In this document: one piece after another, positions 8,937 to 18,694 of the stretch | How positions within the stretch are numbered: position 1 is the stretch's first letter | Layout of the letters: every line of letters begins with the position of its first letter | From: Moesziomyces globuligerus | Taxonomy: Eukaryota; Basidiomycota; Ustilaginomycetes; Ustilaginales; Ustilaginaceae | DNA: 64,000 bases | Reading direction: 5' to 3' | Assembly: GCA_030849465.1 (NCBI GenBank) | Contig: JARVLF010000006.1 | Coordinates: forward strand, 1-64,000 | The notes under the pieces: generated by a model | What the model saw: only the letters and a program-made list of their open reading frames with translations | The model's database searches: none | What the model was told of the DNA's origin: nothing | Program-made: the position numbers and the translations under genes

Positions 8937-10141
8937 GGTGGAGCGTGGTCGATCACGGCAGTCGGACGGCAGAGGGCAAGAGGTCGTAAGAGCAAGAAGC
9001 GATGGAGCGAGACCTCCAGCAGAGGTGATGAAATTGGCTCGGGTGAAGAGTATGAGGCCCGGAAAGATGGAAGCCTGTCACAAGATGGTGGAATGAACGA
9101 TAGATGGGGAGAAGGATCGTCGAGAAGGCGGGCAAGGTTGGTGGCGAGAGGGGCGAGATTTTGAGCCTGCACGAGGTGGGGGGTAGGGCACGGATCAGGA
9201 GGGGCGATGCGGGGAAGGGTGGAGCGGCGGATGTGCAAGTGCGAGGGCAGGGCACTAGAAGCGAGGGGGCGGTAACCTCGGGATGGTATTTAGAAAGGCG
9301 GCAAGCCGCCTGCGGAGTGTGTTTCACGCGACCCGTGGGCGAGCGAGACGAAGGGGGGACCGCGGATGAAAGCAAAAGTGCGGGGGAACCCAAGCGCTCA
9401 ACAACGTTGGACAGAGGCTCGAGCTGAGGGCATCAGACTGCGCTTCGGCACGACGATGCGTGTCAAGCCCGCAACTTGTGCCTAAGCTTTGATCTCATCA
9501 ATCTGAATGGACCGCTGTCGAGGTCGTGGATGCGTCCCACCAGAACAGATGAGGTGAATAGTGATCATGTTGACTGCGTGCGCTGGATGGAGACGGAACA
9601 AGCGGATAACGTAAGGGAAACGAATGGAGCCTGTTGCCGCTGCGCATCCTCAGACAGCGACGTGGCGCGCGACATGCGAGGTGCCACAGTGAATTTGCAT
9701 AGCCAACCACGCCCAGCAACTCCGATTCCTTTGTTTGGCGCTTCGGCCTCTACCTGGCGGCTCTTGCGGATTCGCGGGCGCGTCCGTTAATGCAAGCTCA
9801 CGATTGACAGAGCGAGCCCAAGCTCGGCGGTAACCACCACCTGCAAGCGATAGGTTCAAGCTCTTGTGCTCCAGCAGGGTTGATTCGCCACACTCGCATC
9901 CTGTCTTGCCACGGTTGCAGATGGATCAAGCAACATGGTAGCGGTTCCCGCTTAGACACGGCCAATCGTCGGACCTTCTCACGGCAGAAGGCGCAGGGAG
10001 ACCTGCGATGGAGGAGCTTCCATTTGCAGGCGCGTGTGAATCCTGCCTATCCAGCCTCGCCTGTGCTCCTGCCTTCTCTGGCGGCTATTGTAGCACGGAG
10101 CGGGCTTCTTCCAAAAAGCAAAAATAATTTTAAAAAGTTAA
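8937..10141. other. Intergenic, upstream of the alcohol oxidase
   Basis: About 1.2 kb holding the promoter side of the alcohol oxidase and the terminator side of the first tRNA gene (A/T-rich at 10120-10141). Short open frames on both strands have no recognisable homology and arginine/serine-rich composition. I see no credible gene. Confidence 0.5.
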
Positions 10142-10246
10142 GGTCGTACTGGGATTCGAACCCAGGGCAAGAGAAGTCGAATCGTACTGTGGACTTGCGC
10201 CCGAACAATCAGAATCTCCTAAGTTAACCAACTACTCCATACAACC
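10142..10246 (-). tRNA. tRNA-Gln (anticodon CUG), with intron
   Basis: A cloverleaf folds on the minus strand. The acceptor GGTTGTA pairs with TACGACC, the T arm is CTGGG-TTCGAAT-CCCAG, and the anticodon stem GGAGA pairs with TCTCT. The loop TTCTGA+T gives anticodon CTG. Exon 1 is 10209-10246 and exon 2 is 10142-10175, with a 33-nt intron (10176-10208) at the canonical position after base 37. The mature length is 72 nt before CCA. A T-rich stretch follows on the minus strand (10120-10140), suitable as a Pol III terminator. Glutamine identity rests on the anticodon reading. Confidence 0.85.
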
Positions 10247-10917
10247 TCGGATGCTGCTCCGGAGCAGCGGCTGCGTATATATTCACCCAGGTCTTTTTGA
10301 GTCACCGGCATGGGGCCGATCCCAACCAGCTCGTCGGTGCTCAGGCCTAAATCCTGCCGTGGCATTAGCTGCGCCCTGTCTGCACTCCGGTTCTTATACG
10401 TCAACGCTGTCTTCGACAGACGCGAACACCCGCATGACATCGGTTGCCCGTGCAGAGCACGCAGCCTTGGATAGTAGGAGCGACTACGGGTGTTGAAGAG
10501 CTTATCGCTCGGACTCATATTGTCGCCATTAGCTTTGCCTGCTACTCAATCGTCCTTGATCACTGTTGTGAGGCGACAATCTTCCGCGTCCAGGTGGATT
10601 CCTCCACGGAGGACGCTCCGATCACGAGCACACAGCCCCGAGGCTTCCCCAGACAGCCGCACAACCATCTTCCCAAAAACAAAGTAGCGCCGCTTTACGC
10701 CCAAAGATGATGCGAATATGGACAGGATCCTCGAAGCCGCCGGAGACGAGCGAGCCCCACCATCGGCCAGTTTCCAAACGATTCGTTGCGCTGACTACAA
10801 AAGGTCAAGATTGTTCTCCTCGCATGAAGGTCAGCCACCAGACGGCACAGACAGGATCACGATCATACTATCATGCTCGACCGGAAGAGACACCAAAAAG
10901 GAAATATCAAAAAATCA
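10247..10917. other. Spacer between the two tRNA-Gln genes
   Basis: About 670 bp with no recognisable gene. Apart from the tRNA bodies, the flanks of the two tRNA copies are not obviously similar, so the duplication is not a recent large tandem. Confidence 0.5.
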
Positions 10918-11028
10918 GGTCGTACTGGGATTCGAACCCAGGGCAAGAGAAGTCGAATCGCACAGCCGAACCTCTGCTGAGGTCGTACAATCAGAATCTC
11001 CTAAGTTAACCAACTACTCCATACAACC
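10918..11028 (-). tRNA. tRNA-Gln (anticodon CUG), second copy, longer intron
   Basis: The exons are identical to the copy at 10142-10246: exon 1 at 10991-11028 and exon 2 at 10918-10951. The intron (10952-10990) is 39 nt and differs in sequence, except that the last bases before exon 2 (GATTCGAC) are shared. It contains a CCTC-AGCA-GAGG hairpin. A T-rich terminator follows on the minus strand. Confidence 0.85.
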
Positions 11029-11275
11029 GTGATTGAACATGTATGAGCGCATTGTAGCCATATACTGTCAGTTCTGACAACGTCGATGACACGCCCTTTT
11101 TTCAGACTTGACACGAGCTTCAACCTTCAGACATTAGTTTCAAATGCGAGGGCTGGTTGCGACTTCAAAGCAGCTAGTATTACAAATGTCGAAGAGAGGC
11201 TGGTACGATGCAGGGAAGAGTCATTGATCACGACGGGTGCGGTCAAGAGGCAAGGCTGAGCGAGGCGGGGAGAGT

Positions 11276-12133
11276 TCAGCCCATCTGTGCGAATTCACCG
11301 ACGCGCTGGAAAGAGGCCGAGTCTGCAGAAGCAGTGTTGTCGGTGGTGTCCATGTCGGTGGCGGCGTTGGTCGAGCTCTCTTCCTTCTGCTGTTTGAGCT
11401 CGAGCTGCAGGAGTTTGTGGTTGCCCGGATGCATGAGCTTGCATTGCTCTCTGTAAGCAAGCAGGACGACAAGGAGGCGCGATTTAGCGTGGAGCCACCT
11501 ACATTGATTGACGGGACACTGCTGTAGACTTACGGATACTTGGCGCTGATGCGGACCATACGGAAGAGAGGCAATGCCTGCGGGTCGCCCTGCCAGTCGC
11601 GGAGCAACTTGACATTGGTGGCGTTGGTCAGGTCTGGCAGCACGAAGCCCTCGAGGTAATCTTGCTTCTCCTTGGAGATGACCTCCTTGAGCTCAAGCTC
11701 GCGCTTGTGAGGTGGACGTCCAGGCCTTCGCTCTGCCTTGAGCTCTTGAAGCTCGTCGTCATGACGGGTGAGGAAGCTTTCGGCCACAAAGGTGTGAACC
11801 GCAGCGAGGTCGGGCAAGGCGTCGAGCTCGTCGGGCAGCATGAGGATGAGGGTCGAAAGACGGTCGACCTTTGCATTAGAAGATCGACCTCGGATGGCCT
11901 TGGCCTGGTTGAGCTTGTCCTTGCGGAGGCCCACTCGTGCGAGCTGCGTGGCCCTTCGCGAGTAGGGGTGGGTGGGACCCGACTTCTTCTTTATCGAGCG
12001 CTCGGAGATCTGCTTGGTCGCATGGTGAGATTCGAGGTTGCGCGGGGACGAGGAGAGATCATGGTCAGAAACGTGCAGGGCTACAAAGTGCAAGGCCAAA
12101 GTATCTTCCAAGACGAACCTTTTTGCCACCCAT
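11276..12133 (-). CDS. TMA16: Translation machinery-associated protein 16 (Tma16)
   Basis: Tma16 binds pre-60S particles in the nucleus during ribosome assembly. The recognisable core is HPYSRRATQLARVGLRKDKL, followed by a helical, acidic and lysine-rich middle with LPDELDALPDLAAVH and a WQGDPQALPLFRMVRI end. Proposed exons on the minus strand are 12119-12133 (M-G-G-K-K, donor GTTCGT), 11534-12009 (donor GTAAGT) and 11276-11450 (acceptor TTACAG), giving about 221 aa. The second intron is well supported: it has a perfect donor, the phases match, and exon 3 stays open to a TGA. The first intron is weaker; without it the frame also stays open but the extra N-terminal residues do not resemble the family. 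Two tRNA genes lie just beyond its 3' end. Confidence 0.8.
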
Positions 12134-13897
12134 GTTGTACGTTGACGATCAGGGAAGGTGGATGATGGTGGAAAGGATATTAGGAAGCATGGGAGACGAT
12201 TCTGCCATGAAGCGCCTCCGCCTCGTTTGGACCCTGGCGAAGCTCCACAAAGTTGCAGAGACAGTGCCAGGGCCAGACGAAAAAAACAGGGGAAAATTCA
12301 GAGGCTGGGATCTCCCGACTTCCGGCAGGTAGATCGGTGATAAGGCCAGAAAGGTCCCGATACAATCTTGGACGTTGGCGATCTCGACAGTCTGTGAGAC
12401 TTCACGCGGTGCAGACGAGACGCATTTAGTCGCCGATGGTTCTGTAGCTCGTAACGGTTTCCTAGGTCGGTGTTCAATCAAGGGTCGAAGGGGACGAACT
12501 GCGTTCCATTCGGGAGGGTGAAAATTGCATACGGTGTAGGCGAGGTGGTCGGCGGCGTCGCCTGCATGATGATCGACATGGATTTGAGGCGGCATGGTGC
12601 TCTTTGCAACATGCCCAAATCGGTGGTTGCGTGTGGCATTTCTTCAGTGCCAAAAATTCCCAAGCGAGGAGGGAAGCCTCGGCAGCAGCACGGTGCAACC
12701 TTGCGCGCGCAATGTTTTAAAAAAAAAATTGGCAAGCAGTGATTCATCGCCCCTGTCGGCTTCGGTTGGATGCACAGCCTCGAACTGGTTTGAACGTCTT
12801 GCGAGAGGCCGACACGCTGACCAGGACTTGGCGGTTGCTTTGATTGCGCTTTCCCCCGAGCCGATCGCCGCGCCTCCGGATCGGATGGCTTGGTCAACGT
12901 GAGGAGGTCGACACAAATGGGACAGTTGCCAAAACGCGCGGGGACGGCTGCACAGGCATGCTGTTCGAAGGCACGCCTGCAGATTGGGGTGCATGCAACC
13001 AGCTGGCACGCGGTCCTCCCGTCCCACCTCTGCCAGCGACCAGTGCGGATGAAAGAAGCACTGCAGTCCTCACATTTCTTAATCCTAGACGACGATCGGC
13101 TCCAGCATGCAGCTCATGCGCGAGTGACGCCAACCATGCTGCGGTAGTTTCGAGGGACGTTCGAATGGTGCGGCGGCCGCAGAGGCCTATGATTAGAAGC
13201 AGACGCGCCTTCGATGCCAAACTCGAGTACAACCGTCCGCGCAACAGGTGACCGAGCCATCCAAACTTCCGCCGTGCGCACGACACAGGTGGTGAGGGGG
13301 TCGCGGCACAGCGCGGCCTAGGCCTGGCTTGCCTGACCGGCTGCCGCCGCTCCCTCGCCGAGCAGCTCAGGAGCGGCATCGACGAAATTTCAGTGTCCGC
13401 TCCGAGTTTTTTCGGTGTGGCAGACGCGCAGCACCTATCTGCGCCTCGTTGCCACTGCCAGCAGCCAGTGGCAAGCAGCAGCAGCAGCGGCCAGATGTCA
13501 CGCGTCGTACACCGCCTCAACACGGCTCGCTCCTCTCTCTGCCGGCATGGGCGAGCTGGTGGTGGTCATGCACGGCACTTGCAGCCGCCGCGTTTTCGCT
13601 GCGTGTCGCTCGTACGACATTCACGGTGCTCTGGTGCGCGCTCCGTTGTGACCAACGGCCAGGGCCCCCTGAGTCGACAGCCCCGGAATCGTCTCGCATC
13701 CGCCCTCGCACCTGTCCCTCCAAGGGGCTGTAGCGTTTGTCCTCGAACCGGCCCACACCATCCTCCTTTCCTACCATCTCTTCCGATCAATCCATCCATA
13801 CTGACCACGGATCGGCACCTTGCTCTCCCCCGTATCCGTTCTTCCCTCGACCATTCCTTCTCCCTCCACTCTGCTCCCATAGACGTTCTGGACGACC
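12134..13897. other. Intergenic, divergent promoters of TMA16 and chitin deacetylase
   Basis: About 1.76 kb without a gene I can support. Several ORFs of 100-210 codons occur on both strands but lack homology and have biased composition. The last 200 bp or so before 13898 are pyrimidine-rich, as expected for the leader of a strongly expressed smut gene. Confidence 0.5.
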
Positions 13898-15337
13898 ATG
13901 GTCAAGCTTTCCTTCGCCGCCGCACTGCCTCTGGCGCTTGCAGCTGTCGCTGTGGCCAAGCCCGACTTTGAGCGCCGTCAGGCCTCGGTCACCCGCTCTT
14001 CGGCCGCTGCTTCCGGCGCCGCCTCCGGCACCGCCGCCGCCGCCGCTCCTACTTCCACCTTCACCGGTACGCTCCCCGCCTCGGTCTCGTCGCTCCTTGC
14101 CGGCGTCTCGTCGGGCCCCGGCGTGACCACTTCCACCACTTCGCTCTTCACCACCTACGCCGCCGGTGCCAAGAACCCGCAGGTGACCGGCGCTCCGGGT
14201 CTGCCCGACGTCAACACCATCGCACCCTCCAACTTTCCTGCGCTCGACGTTGTGCCGCCCACCAACTCGCCTCAGGTGCAGAGGTGGATCTCGCAGATCG
14301 ACTGGTCCAAGGTGCCCAACGTCGGTACCACCGTCGACTCGGCCTCGTGCAGCGGCAACCCCACCAACCTCGCCCAGGCCGGTGCCAACGGCAACTGCTG
14401 GTGGACGTGCGGCCAGTGCACACGTTCCACCGACATCACCACCTGCCCCGATACCAACACCTGGGGTCTCTCGTACGATGACGGCCCGTCTCCCTACACT
14501 CCCACTCTGCTCCAGTACCTCAGCCAGAACAACCTCAAGTCCACCTTCTTCGTCGTCGGCTCGCGTGTCATCTCGCGCCCGCAGATGCTCCAGACCGAGT
14601 TCCAGCAGGGTCACCAGATCTCGGTGCACACCTGGTCGCATCGCGCACTGACCACGCTCACCAACGAGGAGATCGTCGCCGAGCTCGGCTGGAGCAAGGA
14701 GGTGATCCGCTCGGTCATTGGCGTCACGCCCAACACCATGCGTCCCCCCTACGGTGACATTGACGACCGTGTGCGTGCCATCTCGCTCCAGATGGGTCTC
14801 ACACCCATCATCTGGACCACTCCCCCCGGCGGCAAGCCCTACGACACCAACGACTGGAAGATCGCCGCCGGCGTTGTCTCGCCCGCCGAGGTGGTGTACA
14901 ACTTTGAGTCGATCATCAAGAACGCCTCGTCGCTCTCCACTGGCTACATTGTGCTCGCGCACGACCTCTACCAGCAGGCCGTCGACATTGCGGTCAACGT
15001 TGTGCTGCCCGCTGCGCAGCAGATGAGCCCCAAGCAGAACCTGATGCCCATTGTGCAGTGCCTCCAGAAGCCCGCCTCGGACGCCTACGTCGAGACCTAC
15101 GCCAACAGCTCGGGCTCGCTGCCCAACGAGACGGGTGCTTCGGGCACCCACTCGCTCACCGCCACTCAAGGCGCTGCTGGCTCGCTCGCCACCGCCACCA
15201 CCGGCGGCTCTTCGGGTTCCGGCTCAGGCTCTGGCTCGGGTAGACCCTCGGGTGCTTCGATGGCTTCCGTGCCGTCGTATGTGCTGCCCACCACCGTGCT
15301 TGGTCTGGTGATGCTCAGCTTTGGCCTCCTCGTCTAA
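13898..15337 (+). CDS. Chitin deacetylase, GPI-anchored type
   Basis: A 479-residue secreted carbohydrate esterase family 4 enzyme that removes acetyl groups from cell-wall chitin to give chitosan. It has a signal peptide of about 20 residues ending in a hydrophobic alanine-rich stretch, then a serine/alanine-rich spacer. The NodB domain motifs are complete: SYDDGP (D194 catalytic, D195 metal), HTWSH (H244 and H248 metal ligands), RPPYGD from R282, and VLAHDLYQQ. The C-terminus has a Ser/Gly-rich linker and a terminal hydrophobic segment (LGLVMLSFGLLV), a pattern consistent with GPI anchoring. The length and layout match basidiomycete cell-wall chitin deacetylases. Confidence 0.92.
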   Translation: MVKLSFAAALPLALAAVAVAKPDFERRQASVTRSSAAASGAASGTAAAAAPTSTFTGTLPASVSSLLAGVSSGPGVTTSTTSLFTTYAAGAKNPQVTGAPGLPDVNTIAPSNFPALDVVPPTNSPQVQRWISQIDWSKVPNVGTTVDSASCSGNPTNLAQAGANGNCWWTCGQCTRSTDITTCPDTNTWGLSYDDGPSPYTPTLLQYLSQNNLKSTFFVVGSRVISRPQMLQTEFQQGHQISVHTWSHRALTTLTNEEIVAELGWSKEVIRSVIGVTPNTMRPPYGDIDDRVRAISLQMGLTPIIWTTPPGGKPYDTNDWKIAAGVVSPAEVVYNFESIIKNASSLSTGYIVLAHDLYQQAVDIAVNVVLPAAQQMSPKQNLMPIVQCLQKPASDAYVETYANSSGSLPNETGASGTHSLTATQGAAGSLATATTGGSSGSGSGSGSGRPSGASMASVPSYVLPTTVLGLVMLSFGLLV

Positions 15338-15969
15338 GCGCGACGCGCTCCTCGCCATCTGCGCCTTTTTCCCGGACAATAGAAGGACCCCTGCTCGGGA
15401 TCGAGGCCGGCACATCTGCCTCCACCCTCGGACAATCATTCCATTCCTTCCTCTTCCCCCCTGCGCAAAGCTCGGCTCTAGCTTCGGCAGTTGAACAACA
15501 TCGGATTCGCGCCGATGACCACGGCTCGGTGTTGCTGCAGATCATATACTCTCCTCCTGTGCCAAGAATGACACTCCAGGATTCCCTGCGTGCGTTTGCG
15601 AAACCCCTGGTGTGCATGAGGCATCGCCGAGAAGAGAAAAAAGGACAAGGTGTTAGCCCTGGCCATTTTCACAACTGCTGAGCGATTTTCGCCTCCACTT
15701 TTTGCCTTAACGCGCCTGGTGGAGAGATGCGCGTTTTGGATCGCTCATGCAGCCGAATGTGCTCTGCCCCTTAAACAGTGGGGCCGTTCCCGAGGCGGCC
15801 GTGGTGCTGCCAAGTTGTGCTTTCCAGCCAGGAGTTGAAGTACGGCTCTGTTTGTGTCTTGCACCTCGAGCCGATCGCCTTCGCTCCCGTCTATTTGCCT
15901 GTCCGCTCGAGACGTCGTGGTCTCTCATCTCGCTTCTCGTCCCCTCGTCGGCTTGGTCCAACTGCCATC
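15338..15969. other. Intergenic and 5' leader of the SAC gene
   Basis: Contains the chitin deacetylase 3' flank and the pyrimidine-rich leader of the next gene. The reading frame of the SAC gene is open upstream to an ATG at 15778, but that extension lacks family resemblance. Confidence 0.5.
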
Positions 15970-18432
15970 ATGTTCAAGGCCTTCTTTGCGTCCTCGAGCG
16001 AGACCGAGGCGCGGAAGACCAAAGCAAACGACTCATCAGCGACCTCGCCGGCTTCCGCGTCCCAAGTCAAGCCAACCGCATCGCCTTCTTCGTCGCCCAT
16101 CATGGACTCGCTTCCACTTCTCCCGTCTCGCGCTTCTAGCTCAGCTATGGCAGCTTGGACGATCCCACCGTTTCCACATCCGCTCCCTGAGCGTCGCATC
16201 GGCGTCCTGCCCACCGAGCACGGCCTCCTCGTCTATCCCCGCAGCTCCACGCACGTTCATCACCAGCATCCGTCCCACCATGTCAAGGCTAGCACTTCGG
16301 CTGCTCCCGGCAGACCGCTCACGCGCCCGTATGGCTCGGGTGACGGCTTCAAGGTGGCCACCATCGGTGCCTCGCACGCACCTTCGTCCAGCACATCAGC
16401 GGCTCCTGTGGCTGCGACCGGTGCCCTTCCCTCCGTCACCTCGCTCGACGTGGGCTTCCTCATCGACTGGAGCAAAGAAGCCAAGATCACGCCCCTGTCT
16501 CCTTCTGCATGGTCATCCATCTTGAACCAAGCCTCCTCAGACGAGGCGCCCCTCGAGTGCGCCGGCATCATCGGCCTCTCGCGTTTCTTCAGCAGCAGCT
16601 ATCTCTTCGTCATCACGAGCTCCAAGCTCATCGGACACTACTTTCACCACACAAGACCCATCTACTGCTGCACTGGCGTGCTCGCAATTCCGCTCCTCCA
16701 TCCAGAGGCTTCCCAAGCCATCCGTGCTCAGCTAGCCAAGCAGGACAACCCACCGCCCGAATCGTCCATCGACAAAGACCCATCCGATCTCTCCTCATCC
16801 CATGACGAAAGCGGCTCCCACAGCGAGAGCGACGCCGAATCGACTGAATCCGACTACGATGATGTCAAAACGCCGGCCGCCATCCCCAGGGAGCCATTCT
16901 TCTCCTCGCTGCCCGCCTCACGAGGTAGCGATACCCTCCGCATGCCCAAGTCGCGGCCGTGGCTTACCCGTGCCGCTCGAGCTGTCTCGGATGGCCGGAT
17001 CGAGACCATCTCGGAGAGTCCAGATACTCAAGCTAAGCTGGCAGACGTTTCCGACCATGCCACCGACGCCGGCGAAGTTCCGGAAGCCATCGCGACCACC
17101 GAACCCGCCGAAAAGGTTCAAACAGCAGAAAACGCTTCGACTGTTGCCGCCAATCCGGAAGAGCAGTGGCACGCTGCCAAGCAAGCTGAGCTTGAGGACA
17201 AGGCGGTCAGAGAGACGGCAAAGTACTGGGCTCGCGGTGAGTTCTGGTTCAGCTACGATTTCGATCTCACCACATCTCTGCAGAGCAAGAGACGCGCGCT
17301 TCAGAAGTCGGCGCGTGCTGAGCCAGCTGGTGGGGTCCGGTCGGCTCCTCCGCCGTTGCCGACCACGCACGACTCGACTTCCGACCATGCTGCTCCGCAC
17401 AATCTGCCGTCATTCCCTCTGCTTGCCGAGCCGTATCCGAATCTTCCACTCTGGCGAAGGGCAGACCGACGCTTCTGGCACAATGAGCACATGGCCAAAG
17501 ATTTGGTTCATGCAGGCCTACACGCCTTCATTCTCCCAGTCATGCAGGGCTATCTGCAGACAGTCAATCTGCCCGTAGGGCCGTACCACGAGTCCGAGGC
17601 CGGCGAGGCAGCCGCGAGCGTCCCAACTGTCCGCTGCCAGATGATGGTCATCTCGCGCCGTTCCAAGGAGAGAGCGGGACTGCGCTACCAGCGTCGAGGC
17701 ATCAACGAGGCGGGCCAGGTCGCCAACTTTGTCGAGACCGAGCAGCTGGTGTACGTACTGCGCAGCCGAGCGACGGCGGTGTCGACTCACGAGCTGGTGG
17801 CGGATGCTCTCTCCTTTGTCCAGATCCGAGGCTCCATCCCTCTCTACTGGTCGCAGAGCCCCTTCTCGCTCAAGCCGCCGCCCGTCCTGGAGCGCACCGA
17901 GACGGAAAATCTGGAAGCGTGTCGGAAGCACTTTGGCGTCCAGGTGGAACGATACGGCTCAGTCACGTGCGTAAACCTCGCAGAACAGGGCGGCAAGGAA
18001 GGCAGCATCTCGAAAGCCTACCGCGCTGCTGCCGAGAAACTTCGGGATGAGAATGGGGCCGAAGGAGGAGGTAAAGCGTGGGACCGCAAGCAGCTTCACT
18101 ATGTCGACTTTGATTTCCACAAGGAGTGTTCGGGCATGCGGTTCGAAAACGTCGCCAAACTCATTGCGCAGATGGAGCCGACGCTGGACGAGATGCAGTA
18201 CTACCACCATCGCGGCGTCGACGCGGCCCAAGCGGACGTGAAAGTGCTTAGCACGCAGACCGGCGTCTTCAGGGTCTCGTGCCTCGACTGCCTGGACAGG
18301 ACCAACGTCGTACAGTCCGCCTTTGCCAGACACGTGCTCACTGGCCAGCTCGCCAAGCTCGAGATTCAAGTCGGCGCGCCTGCGGCTGCGTCCGCCGCTT
18401 CCCCCGCCACGGCCGGCACAGCAACACAGTGA
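15970..18432 (+). CDS. SAC-domain phosphoinositide phosphatase, catalytic half
   Basis: An 820-residue protein starting at the ATG in GCCATCATGTTC. It has a low-complexity N-terminus, an N-terminal SAC subdomain split by acidic and serine-rich inserts (about residues 260-420), and the catalytic subdomain. The catalytic CX5R loop, CLDCLDR, spans residues 771-777 and is followed by TN. SAC enzymes of the INPP5F/hSac2 type continue about 50 residues further in the SAC fold and then carry an hSac2 homology domain. This protein instead ends about 45 residues after the catalytic loop in an Ala-rich tail. The missing continuation lies in the opposite orientation at 18695-20206. As it stands it is a truncated enzyme or one half of a two-chain enzyme. 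Confidence 0.85.
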   Translation: MFKAFFASSSETEARKTKANDSSATSPASASQVKPTASPSSSPIMDSLPLLPSRASSSAMAAWTIPPFPHPLPERRIGVLPTEHGLLVYPRSSTHVHHQHPSHHVKASTSAAPGRPLTRPYGSGDGFKVATIGASHAPSSSTSAAPVAATGALPSVTSLDVGFLIDWSKEAKITPLSPSAWSSILNQASSDEAPLECAGIIGLSRFFSSSYLFVITSSKLIGHYFHHTRPIYCCTGVLAIPLLHPEASQAIRAQLAKQDNPPPESSIDKDPSDLSSSHDESGSHSESDAESTESDYDDVKTPAAIPREPFFSSLPASRGSDTLRMPKSRPWLTRAARAVSDGRIETISESPDTQAKLADVSDHATDAGEVPEAIATTEPAEKVQTAENASTVAANPEEQWHAAKQAELEDKAVRETAKYWARGEFWFSYDFDLTTSLQSKRRALQKSARAEPAGGVRSAPPPLPTTHDSTSDHAAPHNLPSFPLLAEPYPNLPLWRRADRRFWHNEHMAKDLVHAGLHAFILPVMQGYLQTVNLPVGPYHESEAGEAAASVPTVRCQMMVISRRSKERAGLRYQRRGINEAGQVANFVETEQLVYVLRSRATAVSTHELVADALSFVQIRGSIPLYWSQSPFSLKPPPVLERTETENLEACRKHFGVQVERYGSVTCVNLAEQGGKEGSISKAYRAAAEKLRDENGAEGGGKAWDRKQLHYVDFDFHKECSGMRFENVAKLIAQMEPTLDEMQYYHHRGVDAAQADVKVLSTQTGVFRVSCLDCLDRTNVVQSAFARHVLTGQLAKLEIQVGAPAAASAASPATAGTATQ

Positions 18433-18694
18433 AGAACCAGGCTTGTTCCGTTTACTGCCGTCGTCATGTTTCGAAATGCACCACAGATACCCATTTCTGA
18501 TCTTGGTTCACTCTTGTCGCGAGCCGATGGTTTCGCCAGAGTTTGATGTCTTTGCTCAGTCGAGGCACCGCACGCGGAAGCCGAGCGTCTCGATTAGCGA
18601 GCAGGGGCGTAGTGGAGCGGGTATACAAAGTGGCCAGCGACGAAGATCGAATTCCGGGCCGGGAGTTCGGGCAAGAAGTACGTGGGGACGAGAG

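Noticed and set aside
12894..13523. 209-codon minus-strand ORF upstream of the chitin deacetylase
   Set aside because: Biased composition, no homology and no good splice or start context.
13787..15169. 460-codon antisense ORF over the chitin deacetylase
   Set aside because: Gly/Arg-rich shadow of the real gene with no family resemblance.
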